Assembly: GCA_034436235.1 (NCBI GenBank)
Contig: DAOTWB010000192.1
Span: forward strand, 1-27,464
Source: CP2-2F sp034436235
GTDB lineage: Bacteria > Chloroflexota > Anaerolineae > Aggregatilineales > UBA2796
Direction: 5' to 3'
Length of the DNA stretch: 27,464 bases
Shown: piece by piece, positions 1-7,446 of the stretch
How the letters are laid out: each line of letters starts with the position of its first letter
How positions within the stretch are numbered: the stretch's first letter is position 1
Translations under genes and position numbers: made by a program
The notes under the pieces: generated by a model
The model's database searches: none
The model's input: only the letters and a program-made list of their open reading frames with translations
What the model was told of the DNA's origin: nothing

Positions 1-1695
1 CGAATCAAACAAAACCACAGTGCTGCCGTCGCACGGCACAAGGCGCTCTGCATAGTAGAGGATCGTCTCCAACATGTGTTGTCTATCGAGCGAGCTGGTC
101 AAGGCGATTGAGGCTTCGGCGAGCGTCTGCAGCAGAAATGTCTTTTGGCGTTCCGCTTCTTGGGCGCGTTGGCGCGCCGTGATATCTATCGCCACGCCAA
201 TGCCGCCGATGACCTGTCCGCGCTCGTCGCGCAGCGGCGTCAGATATGTCTCTAGCGCGTTCTCAGCGCTTGGCGTGAAGGTGACAGTGCAGGTCTCACC
301 TTGTAAGACGCGCTGCAAGTGCGCGCCGATGAAAGGGTCTTCCAGCGCCGAATATCCGATCCACGGTCGCAGGTCAGGGAAATATCTATCCAGCAGCGAG
401 CCTTCTAGAAAAGTGACCACGCCTTGGCGATCGAAGGTGAACAGGATGATCGGCGCATTGCTGACCACAAAGCGCAAGCGCGCCTCGCTCTCGCGCAGCG
501 CGCGGTTGATCTCGGCGCGGCGCAGCGTGCTGGCGAAGACATCCGCCGCAATGGAGAGCAGCGCTGCATCTTCGTGTTGCCATGCGCGCGGCTGGCTGAC
601 CGACGAGAAGATCAAGCAGCCGCGCAGCGTCTCGCCGTCGTGCATGGCAATCGCCATCAGCGTGCGCACGCCGCGCACGGTCAAGAAGTCGCGGGCAGGA
701 TGCTCAGCAGGCAATTCCTGCACGTCAGGGATGATCAAAATGTCCTGCTGTTTGAAGGTCTCTGTGTAAAAGCGGTAAGGCTTTTCGGAAGCGACTCGCG
801 GAAAGCGTCCGAAGAGATGCGGAGCTTCCCACAAATGCGTGATATAGAGCGGCGAAGGCGGCACAGTGAAATCAACCAGCAGGGCGCGCTCAGCGCCGAT
901 GAATTGTCCGAGCTGCGCGAGCGCGTTGACGATCTGCGCGTCTACTTCGGCGATGGGCAAGCTGACAAAGCGCGCCGAGACTTCTGCCAACAGGCTTTCC
1001 AACGCAAGGCGACGTCGCAAGAATTGCTGCATAAGGCTGCGCTCGGTCACGTCGCGCAGCGCGGCAAGGTGCGCAGGCTGACCGTCCCACACAATCTCGG
1101 CGAGTTGCATCGCGGCGAATCGCGCGCGTCCTGCCTGCGTCTGGATCGCGATTTCCGTCTCTTGATCGCTCACGAGCGGATAGCTGAACGGCGCGCCGAT
1201 CAGCGCTGAGCGTGGACGCTCGAAGAGCGCGGCGGCGGCCGCGTTGGCAAAGCGAATGATCTTGCCTTGATCGATCACCAACATGCCGTCAGGATTGCGC
1301 TCGATCAAACGGCAGAGATCGCGCTGCCTTGCGCTGAATTGCACCAATTGGCGCAGCATTCGAGCGTCGTGCTGCGCGTGATCGAAGACGAGCGCGGCGT
1401 ATGGCTCGGCAAGCGCGCTGACGGCGTCAAAATCGGCAGTGCGCGTCAGCAGGATGAGCTGCGCTTCAAGGCGCTGCGCATAGAGATAGTCCAGCAAGGC
1501 AGGCGCGTTGCGCAGACCATCGCACTTGACGAAAATGACCTGAGTCGCGCCGTCAGGCAGATCGAGCGCCGTCGCATCGGCTTGCACAGCGATGAGCGAC
1601 GGCTCAGGCAAGCGCGCTGTTCTGAGAAGCTGACGCACTGACGCAAGATCATCATCCGCGGCTGCCACTAGCACACACTGCTGAGAGACGGTCAT
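1..1695 (-). CDS. PAS/GAF multidomain sensor protein, 3' end outside window (partial)
   Basis: An open frame of 565 codons runs from the ATG at 1695 to the first base of the window without a stop, so the gene continues beyond it. Residues about 1-115 look like a receiver fold (VIFVKCDG, then ILLTRTAD) but have no aspartate at the usual phosphorylation position. Then follow a PAS domain (about 125-218, ending LRDVTERS), a GAF domain (about 232-395, with IIPDVQ and GCLIFSSV), a second PAS (about 400-510, ending VAIDITARQR) and the start of a second GAF (from about 520). This order is typical of cytoplasmic sensor histidine kinases or diguanylate cyclases, but the output domain is not in the window, so the enzymatic class is unknown. 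No membrane segment is visible. The start is supported by a promoter upstream, not by a clear Shine-Dalgarno site. Confidence 0.85.
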   Translation of the reverse strand, partial: MTVSQQCVLVAAADDDLASVRQLLRTARLPEPSLIAVQADATALDLPDGATQVIFVKCDGLRNAPALLDYLYAQRLEAQLILLTRTADFDAVSALAEPYAALVFDHAQHDARMLRQLVQFSARQRDLCRLIERNPDGMLVIDQGKIIRFANAAAAALFERPRSALIGAPFSYPLVSDQETEIAIQTQAGRARFAAMQLAEIVWDGQPAHLAALRDVTERSLMQQFLRRRLALESLLAEVSARFVSLPIAEVDAQIVNALAQLGQFIGAERALLVDFTVPPSPLYITHLWEAPHLFGRFPRVASEKPYRFYTETFKQQDILIIPDVQELPAEHPARDFLTVRGVRTLMAIAMHDGETLRGCLIFSSVSQPRAWQHEDAALLSIAADVFASTLRRAEINRALRESEARLRFVVSNAPIILFTFDRQGVVTFLEGSLLDRYFPDLRPWIGYSALEDPFIGAHLQRVLQGETCTVTFTPSAENALETYLTPLRDERGQVIGGIGVAIDITARQRAQEAERQKTFLLQTLAEASIALTSSLDRQHMLETILYYAERLVPCDGSTVVLFDS

Positions 1696-1742
1696 ACGGC
1701 GCACAGTGACTTGAAATATTGCCGAGAGATCGCTTTACGATG

Positions 1743-1771
1743 AGTTTAGTGCAATTTGCAGCCTTCAGCAA
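1743..1771 (-). promoter_or_regulatory. Sigma-70-like promoter of the PAS/GAF sensor gene
   Basis: On the minus strand a -35 box TTGCTG (1766-1771) is followed after exactly 17 nt by a -10 box TAAACT (1743-1748). The start codon at 1695 lies about 40 nt from the expected transcription start. A 9-bp direct repeat (GCAATTTGC on the plus strand, 1751-1759 and 1768-1776) covers the spacer and the -35 box and could be an operator. Confidence 0.45.
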
Positions 1772-1798
1772 TTTGCTCAGTGTATCTACATTGACTCA

Positions 1799-1842
1799 AA
1801 AGCGTCCTGAAGGCACTCTTACATGAGCGCTCAAGACGCTTT
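1799..1842 (-). terminator. Hairpin terminator after the M3 peptidase gene
   Basis: AAAGCGTC (1799-1806) and GACGCTTT (1835-1842) form a perfect 8-bp stem. The stem can extend inward with mismatches. On the minus strand the right arm ends in TTTT. It lies 21 nt after the stop of the minus-strand peptidase gene and before the promoter of the next minus-strand gene, the expected place for an intrinsic terminator. Confidence 0.55.
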
Positions 1843-1863
1843 CATACAGCACTCGCGCCGCGT

Positions 1864-3600
1864 CTAGTGGACAGCGTCTAAGGTCTCGATGGTGCGCTCG
1901 ATCAGCGCAATGGCGTCGCGCAAGGTCGTTGCGTCGAAGGCGAAGCGCGCGCCTGCCGTCTGGTAGAGCATCGGCAACGGCGCTGAGCCGCCCAGCGCCA
2001 AAGCCTGACGGTAACGCGCCACGGCGCCTTGCTGATCGCTCAGCGCAGCGCGCCAGACCTGCGCTGCGCCAAGCTGCGCCAAACCGTATTCCACGTAATA
2101 GAACGGAATGCGGAAGATGTGCAGCTTGCGATGCCAGCCAGTCATCTTGAAATCTTCCAAGCCTGACCAATCCACGCCTTGAATGAAGCGATCCCATAGC
2201 GCTGACCATTTGGCGTCGCACGCGGCAGTGTCTTTCGCCACTTCAATGTCGCTATAGACCCAGTGTTGGAAAGCGTCCACGACTGCCATGTAGGGCCAAA
2301 ACGTGATCATGTTCTGCAGATGCTCAAGGCGCGCGCGTGCGGCATCAGCGGCGCTGTAATAGCCGCCATGATCGGCGCTCAGATACGGTGCTGCCAGCAG
2401 CTCCATGCCCATCGAGGCGACCTCAGCGAACTCAATTGGCACGTCGCGCTGTTGCATGTAAGCCAGCGGCGCGCTCTCGAAGACGTGAAAGGCGTGACCT
2501 GCTTCGTGCAGCAAGGTCTGCACGTCATCGTGCAAGCCGACTGCGTTCATGAAGATAAAAGGACGCTTGGCGACAGGATAAGCTGTGCAGTAGCCGCCAG
2601 GCGCTTTGTTGGCGCGATTCTCCAGATCGAGCAAGCCTTCGCGGCGCATGGTCGCGAAATACTCGCCAAGCGTTGGATCGACATTGCGGAAGATCGCTTC
2701 AGCGCGCGCTTCCAGCTCTTGGACGGATTGGTACGGCTTCAGGGCAGGTCGCGGCTGCGGATCGACGCCTAGGTGCAAAGGATGCGTCGGATCGATATTC
2801 ATGTCCCACGGTCGCAAGGTCTCGATGCCTAGCGCGCGCCGATGCCGCTCGAACAGGCGCACCATCGCCGGCACAACGACCTCTTCAATCGCCGCGTGGA
2901 AGCTGAGGCAATCCTGCGGCGTGTAATCGAAGCGCCCTGCCGCTTTCCAGCGATACGCAATGTAATTCTCGAAGCCTGCATTGGCGGCGATCTGCTGGCG
3001 CACGTTCAGGAACTTCACCCAGAGCGCGTTCAGCGCCTCGCGATCGGCTAAGTAGCGCTCATGAGCGAGCCGCCAAGCGCGTTCGCGCACAGCGCGATCA
3101 GGATTCTGCGCGACGACCTGCAGGCGCGCCAGCGGCACTTCTTCGCCTTCCCAAGTGACCGTCTGCGCGCCAATGATCTTATCGTACTCAGTGCCGAGTT
3201 TCTGCTCTTCCACGAAGAGCGGCAAGTTCGCCTCGCGGAAAATTTCCAGCTCAGTGCGCATGTTGCGCAGCGGCACTTCGAAGCCTTCAGGCTGCAAGCC
3301 GCTCTCTACCAGTTTGCGCTGCAATAGATTGTTCGCCATCTGCAAAGGCGGCAACATGCTCTCGACGTAACTCAAGTAGCGCCGCTCTGCCTCAGCGTCG
3401 GCTGTGTTCTGCGAATTGGCGACCGCAAGGCGCGAAAAGACTTCCATGATCAAATCGCCCAGCTGAGTCCAGCCTTTCAGCCAAGCGCCGACATTCTCAG
3501 CCGTCAATTCCGTCTCCATCAACTGCTGGAAATACGGCTGATAGTGCTCCATGCGCCAATCCATCACGTCCAGCGCGCTCTCGGGCAAGTTCTCAAACAT
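1864..3600 (-). CDS. M3 family oligoendopeptidase (PepF-like)
   Basis: This is a cytoplasmic zinc metallopeptidase of about 578 residues, the usual size of oligoendopeptidase F, which cleaves short peptides in peptide turnover. The gluzincin motif HEAGH lies at residues 365-369. The third zinc ligand is expected in the downstream FAEVASMGMELL stretch, the usual M3 arrangement. There is no signal peptide. The frame is open further upstream (to 3645), but the ATG at 3600 has GGAG seven bases before it and gives the expected N-terminus MFENLPES, so I chose it. The gene is divergent from the secreted PPC-like protein, with about 100 bp between them, and is followed by a hairpin terminator. Family assignment is firm. 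The exact substrate and the PepF name are inference. Confidence 0.93.
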   Translation of the reverse strand: MFENLPESALDVMDWRMEHYQPYFQQLMETELTAENVGAWLKGWTQLGDLIMEVFSRLAVANSQNTADAEAERRYLSYVESMLPPLQMANNLLQRKLVESGLQPEGFEVPLRNMRTELEIFREANLPLFVEEQKLGTEYDKIIGAQTVTWEGEEVPLARLQVVAQNPDRAVRERAWRLAHERYLADREALNALWVKFLNVRQQIAANAGFENYIAYRWKAAGRFDYTPQDCLSFHAAIEEVVVPAMVRLFERHRRALGIETLRPWDMNIDPTHPLHLGVDPQPRPALKPYQSVQELEARAEAIFRNVDPTLGEYFATMRREGLLDLENRANKAPGGYCTAYPVAKRPFIFMNAVGLHDDVQTLLHEAGHAFHVFESAPLAYMQQRDVPIEFAEVASMGMELLAAPYLSADHGGYYSAADAARARLEHLQNMITFWPYMAVVDAFQHWVYSDIEVAKDTAACDAKWSALWDRFIQGVDWSGLEDFKMTGWHRKLHIFRIPFYYVEYGLAQLGAAQVWRAALSDQQGAVARYRQALALGGSAPLPMLYQTAGARFAFDATTLRDAIALIERTIETLDAVH

Positions 3601-3701
3601 TTTCAGCTCCTTCAAAGGCTGTTTTTCACACAGGTATTGTGGCATAGAAGGCTAGAATTGAGTAGATTTTTCGGCTGAAAGTCTGAGAAGTGGAGCTGAC
3701 G

Positions 3702-5138
3702 ATGCGCCGATGGCTGATCGGAATGCTGCTGTGCGCATGGCTTGCCGCGCCGTGCCTAGCGACCTACGCGCAGACGCGCCTGAGCTACGGACAGAGCATC
3801 GAAGGTAGCTTGAGCGCGGCACAACCTGAGGCGCGCTATCTTTTCAGCGGACGCGAAGGCGACGCTGTGTTGATCACAGCTGAGGCAGCCGAGCCTGAAG
3901 CGCTCGATCCGCTCGTGATGCTGCTGGACGCCGAGCAGCGCCAAGTCTTCGCGCTCGATGACAACAGCGGCGGCGCTCCGAATGTGCGCTTGCGTCATGT
4001 TTTGCCGCGCAGCGGCGACTATTTGATTAAGGTCATTGCCGCGCCGAATAGCCGTCGCACAGCAGGCACTTTTCGGCTTGCGCTGCACTTGCTCAATCCA
4101 ACGCCGACGCCTTCGCCGCTCAGCGATTTGCCGCGCGTCGCGCCGCTGGCGGCGGGCGAGTCGATTCGCGCCGAGCTGAGCGATGGAACGCCGTTCCGTC
4201 TGTACGCCGTCTACGCAGCGGCAGGCGAGCCATTGCAATTCACGTTGCGCGCTGAGAATGCGCTGCCTATCGGCATGTATTTGTACAGTCACGATTTTGA
4301 GACGCGCCTTGCTACAGCTGAGCTGAACGATGTGTTGCGCGCCGCGCCTGCCGCCGAAGGCTGGTATTGGCTGGTCGTCTCGCGCATTGGGCAGGTCGGC
4401 GGCAGCGCTTACACGATTGTGCGTGCGGCGGCAGCGCCGATCCGTCCGTCGGCGGCTGAAGGCGTGCGCCTTGTGGCAGGTCTGGCGCAGGCAGGCGCGC
4501 TCAGTCCGCGTTTTGCCACGCTCTATCAGTTCGAGGCGCAAAGCGGCAGCCGCGCCGATCTGCTTTTGCAAGCGCAGACAGTGCTGCCTGCCTTGATCTT
4601 GCTGACGGACGAGCGCTTTGAGCAAGTAGCGATCGGCGAAGGCACGCTGCGCGATATCGCCTTGCCGCGCAGCGGCAGATACTACGCGATTGTAGTGCGC
4701 AGCGGCGGCGTGAACGCGCCTGCCAGCGGCGAGTACACGCTCACGCTCAGCGGCGCGCTGACGCCGCCTGCCACGCCGACTCCTGCGCCGCCGCTCGTCG
4801 CGCTCATCCGCTCAGGCGAGACTTTGCGCGGCATTCTAGACGATCAGCGCTTCCTCGCCTATTACACTTTCACAGGCGCTCGCGGCGAGACAGCGCAACT
4901 TGTGCTAACTGCTGAGAGCGGCACGCTGCAGCCAACGCTCTATCTGTATGTCTATCGCGACGAGCGACCGATCTTGCTCGGCAGCGCCGCTGCCTCAGCC
5001 GATAATCCGCGCCGTGCGCTTCTGCAGAGCGTCTTGCCTGAAACAGCGCGCTACCTGATCGTGGTGGCGCGCTACGGCGCAGCCGAAGGTACAACAGAAG
5101 GCGCGTATTCCGTAACGCTCTCTCTCACAGCGCCGTAA
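3702..5138 (+). CDS. Secreted protein with four PPC-like beta-sandwich repeats
   Basis: The protein has 478 residues and a clear Sec signal peptide (MRRWLIGMLLCAWLAAPCLA, cleavage probably after ATYA). The mature part is four tandem modules of about 105-115 residues. Each opens with a Gly-rich strand (GQSIEGSLS, GESIRAELS, a weaker third copy, GETLRGILD), continues with a Tyr/Phe strand and ends near SGDYLIKV, SGRYYAIV or TARYLIVV before a closing strand. This is the pattern of bacterial pre-peptidase C-terminal (PPC) domains. Thr-Pro linkers (about residue 132, and around 365) join modules. No catalytic domain is present, so it is probably a surface or extracellular binding protein. GTG at 3690 is also in frame, but GGAG at 3692-3695 sits six bases before the ATG at 3702 and decides the start. 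Confidence 0.75.
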   Translation: MRRWLIGMLLCAWLAAPCLATYAQTRLSYGQSIEGSLSAAQPEARYLFSGREGDAVLITAEAAEPEALDPLVMLLDAEQRQVFALDDNSGGAPNVRLRHVLPRSGDYLIKVIAAPNSRRTAGTFRLALHLLNPTPTPSPLSDLPRVAPLAAGESIRAELSDGTPFRLYAVYAAAGEPLQFTLRAENALPIGMYLYSHDFETRLATAELNDVLRAAPAAEGWYWLVVSRIGQVGGSAYTIVRAAAAPIRPSAAEGVRLVAGLAQAGALSPRFATLYQFEAQSGSRADLLLQAQTVLPALILLTDERFEQVAIGEGTLRDIALPRSGRYYAIVVRSGGVNAPASGEYTLTLSGALTPPATPTPAPPLVALIRSGETLRGILDDQRFLAYYTFTGARGETAQLVLTAESGTLQPTLYLYVYRDERPILLGSAAASADNPRRALLQSVLPETARYLIVVARYGAAEGTTEGAYSVTLSLTAP

Positions 5139-5196
5139 CGCTTAAATGCTAACTTTAGAACAGAAAAGTTTGATTCGCCTTATCGCGCGCCGTTGC

Positions 5197-5202
5197 TATA
5201 AT
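5197..5202 (+). promoter_or_regulatory. Consensus -10 box upstream of tgt
   Basis: A perfect TATAAT lies 34 nt before the tgt start codon, which would give a leader of about 28 nt. The -35 region is poor: TTCGCC is at a 17-nt spacing and TTGATT is 21 nt away. This is the only promoter-like element in the 98-bp gap after the PPC-like gene. Confidence 0.5.
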
Positions 5203-5236
5203 TTGACCTTGTGCATAGGTGCGATCAAGGAAGCGC

Positions 5237-6379
5237 ATGTTCAGGTTCGAGCTGCAAGCACAGAATGGTCAGGCGCGTGCGGGCATTTTTCACACGCCGC
5301 ACGGCGCGATCCCGACGCCGGTCTTCGCACCTGTTGGCACACAAGCGACCGTCAAGGCAATGCAGCCGCGCGAACTTTACGAGCTGGGCGCCACGCTGAT
5401 CCTCGCTAACACTTATCACCTGTACTTGCGACCTGGCGATGCCTTGATTGCGCGCTTGGGCGGCTTACATCACTTCATGGCGTGGGAAAGACCGATCCTG
5501 ACCGATTCCGGCGGCTTCCAAGTCTTCAGCCTAGACGCGCTGCGCCGCATTGACAATGACGGCGTCACGTTCCGCAGCCATCTCGATGGCTCAGTGCATC
5601 GCTTCACACCTGAGAGATCTATTCAAATCCAACATAATCTCGGCGCGGACGTGATCATGTGCTTCGATGAATGCCCTAAGCCGAACGAGCGCGAGGTGGT
5701 GCGCGCTGCCTGCGAGCGGACGCACGCTTGGGCGCTGCGCTGCCTTGAAGAACATGCGCGCAGCGGCGACCCTGAGCGCCAAGCGCTCTTCGGCATTGTG
5801 CAAGGCGGCATCTTCCCAGACTTGCGCGCTGAGTCCGTCCGCTTTTTGACCGATCTGAACTTCGTCGGCTATGCCATCGGCGGTCTGGCAGTGGGCGAGA
5901 CCAAGCAGGAGATGTTGGCGACACTGGATTACACTGTGCCGATGCTGCCTGCCGAGCGTCCGCGCTATTTGATGGGCGTGGGCAGCCCTGAAGACTTGGT
6001 CAACGGCGTGGCGCGCGGCGTGGATATCTTCGACTGTGTGCTGCCAACGCGCATGGCGCGGCACGGCGCGGCGCTCACGCGGCACGGACGCCTGAACATG
6101 CGCAACCTTGAACACGCCGAGGACAGCGCGCCGCTGGAAGCGGGCTGCACTTGCTACACTTGTACACACTTCTCACGCGCTTATCTGCGGCATTTGGTCA
6201 AGACCGATGAACTGCTCGGTCATCAACTGCTCACCTTACACAACCTCCACTTACTCCTGACGCTGATGCGAGAGATGCGTGCCGCTATCCTAAACGGCAC
6301 GTTTGAAACCTATGCAGCGGACTTCTTAGCAGTCTACCGTCCGACCAGCAAGGAGGCATCTGCGCCACCGAGTCTGTGA
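5237..6379 (+). CDS. tgt: tRNA-guanine(34) transglycosylase
   Basis: The enzyme exchanges guanine-34 for preQ1 in the anticodon of tRNAs for Asp, Asn, His and Tyr, a step of queuosine synthesis. The 380-residue protein carries the family hallmarks: LTDSGGFQ with Asp90, DIFDCVLPTR with the nucleophile Asp266, and the zinc site CTCYTC (Cys304, Cys306, Cys309) with His335. Spacing matches the well studied Zymomonas enzyme almost exactly. The frame is open to a GTG at 5219, but AAGGA at 5227-5231 serves the ATG at 5237, giving the normal N-terminus MFRFELQA. No other queuosine gene (queA, queC-F, queG) is adjacent, so the gene stands alone with its own -10 box. Confidence 0.97.
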   Translation: MFRFELQAQNGQARAGIFHTPHGAIPTPVFAPVGTQATVKAMQPRELYELGATLILANTYHLYLRPGDALIARLGGLHHFMAWERPILTDSGGFQVFSLDALRRIDNDGVTFRSHLDGSVHRFTPERSIQIQHNLGADVIMCFDECPKPNEREVVRAACERTHAWALRCLEEHARSGDPERQALFGIVQGGIFPDLRAESVRFLTDLNFVGYAIGGLAVGETKQEMLATLDYTVPMLPAERPRYLMGVGSPEDLVNGVARGVDIFDCVLPTRMARHGAALTRHGRLNMRNLEHAEDSAPLEAGCTCYTCTHFSRAYLRHLVKTDELLGHQLLTLHNLHLLLTLMREMRAAILNGTFETYAADFLAVYRPTSKEASAPPSL

Positions 6380-6518
6380 CGGCGCACGCATCTCTTGTGC
6401 AGCGACCGCTTCGAGCGCTTCGCGCGAAGCAGGACTGGTTCATCACGCCTACTCAGAAAGGATTGAGTGGCTTGAGTTGGCATTCGGTTTGCAGCACAGC
6501 CGAGCAAAGGGCGTAAGC

Positions 6519-7367
6519 GTGTTCTTCACCACGTCTTGGCGATCTGCACGGCGTACGCTCGTCGCGCTCTCGCTGGCACTGGTCGGCTGCCGCGCCAGTC
6601 TGCCGTCCGCCAGTCCAACGCCGGAGACTATCTCACTGCGCCTGTTGGCGGATGGCGCCAGCACGCCTTTGCTGCGCGATCTTGCTCATAGCTTTCGTGA
6701 GAGCAGCGCTTTCGTGACGTGGGATATCCTCACGCTTGAGCCGCGCCTTGCCCTTGCCGAGCTGGCGCGCGGCGAGATTCCGTTCGCCATTCTGAGCTAT
6801 TTGCCCAATCCGCGCCTTGTCGAAGAGAACGGCAGCCTGTGGGCGACGCCTATCGGGCAGCTCGGCATCGCGCTGATAGTGCATCCAAGCAACCTGATCA
6901 GCAATTTGACCGCTGCGCAGACGCGCGCGCTCTTGCGCGGTCAGGTGCGCAACTGGGCAGAACTAGGCGGTGCGGATCGTCCTGTGCAGGTCATCGCGCG
7001 GCCTGCTGAGAGCAGCGAGGCAGCCATTGTGCAAGCCTTACTGCTCGGCAATCAGCCGATCGCGCGCACGGCGCGCCTTGCGCCGACCAGCCAAAGCGTG
7101 CTAGACCTTGTGCGCGCCGATCCGAACAGCATCGGCTATGTGTCAACAGGTTACTTACAAGAAGGCGTGCGCGTGGTCGCCTTTGACGGCATTTTGCCAA
7201 CGCCTGAGGCGCTGACGGTCGGCAGTTATGCGCTGCGCTCGCCTATTCTGGCGGTCGGCAACGCTGAGCCTGCCAACGATCTCTACCGCGCCTTCTTCGC
7301 GTGGATACAGAGTCCCGAAGGGCAGCGCTTGGTCAGGCGGCAACACGGCGGTCTGCCTGCCCAGTAG
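6519..7367 (+). CDS. PstS-like substrate-binding lipoprotein
   Basis: The protein has 282 residues. A basic N-terminus and hydrophobic stretch end in the lipobox LVGC, giving lipidated Cys24, so the protein should be anchored outside the membrane. The rest resembles the PstS/PBP-like-2 solute-binding fold: a degenerate strand LRLLADGAST, the region IGQLGIALIVHPSN, then TRALLRGQVRNWAELGG, the characteristic DPNSIGYVSTGYL, and a C-terminal WIQSPEGQRLV. In this family the ligand is usually phosphate or another oxyanion; here it is not known. The reading frame extends to a TTG at 6477, but AAAGG at 6506-6510 is eight bases before the GTG at 6519, which also gives a proper signal-peptide n-region. 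No phosphate ABC permease is nearby. The downstream permease has its own promoter. Confidence 0.72.
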   Translation: MFFTTSWRSARRTLVALSLALVGCRASLPSASPTPETISLRLLADGASTPLLRDLAHSFRESSAFVTWDILTLEPRLALAELARGEIPFAILSYLPNPRLVEENGSLWATPIGQLGIALIVHPSNLISNLTAAQTRALLRGQVRNWAELGGADRPVQVIARPAESSEAAIVQALLLGNQPIARTARLAPTSQSVLDLVRADPNSIGYVSTGYLQEGVRVVAFDGILPTPEALTVGSYALRSPILAVGNAEPANDLYRAFFAWIQSPEGQRLVRRQHGGLPAQ

Positions 7368-7379
7368 GGCGCGGATGCG

Positions 7380-7408
7380 TTAGCGCGACCTGCCAAATGC
7401 GTTATAAT
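7380..7408 (+). promoter_or_regulatory. Promoter of the ABC permease-ATPase pair
   Basis: TATAAT (7403-7408) is preceded after 17 nt by TTAGCG (7380-7385), a weak -35 box. Transcription would begin near 7415, about 30 nt before the permease start. This separates the permease-ATPase pair from the lipoprotein gene upstream. Confidence 0.5.
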
Positions 7409-7446
7409 GCAGCGCGTTCCGAGTTCACACGCGCCGTAGATTGCTT

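Noticed and set aside
74..1641. Long plus-strand open frames (for example 424-1209) opposite the sensor gene
   Set aside because: The minus strand carries one uninterrupted 565-codon frame with clear PAS and GAF domains. The plus-strand products have no recognisable domains and are shadows of GC-rich coding sequence.
3601..3701. Promoters for the divergent peptidase and PPC-like genes
   Set aside because: TAGAAT and CACAAT can be found, but no -35 box is at a proper distance for either strand, so I did not list them.
6417..6430. Palindrome GCTTCGCGCGAAGC after tgt
   Set aside because: Two-base loop at most and no T-run; it is short in a GC-rich region, so I do not call it a terminator.
6380..6518. 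Possible small gene or RNA between tgt and the lipoprotein gene
   Set aside because: No frame with a ribosome binding site, no tRNA-like T-loop and no convincing promoter were seen in these 139 bases.
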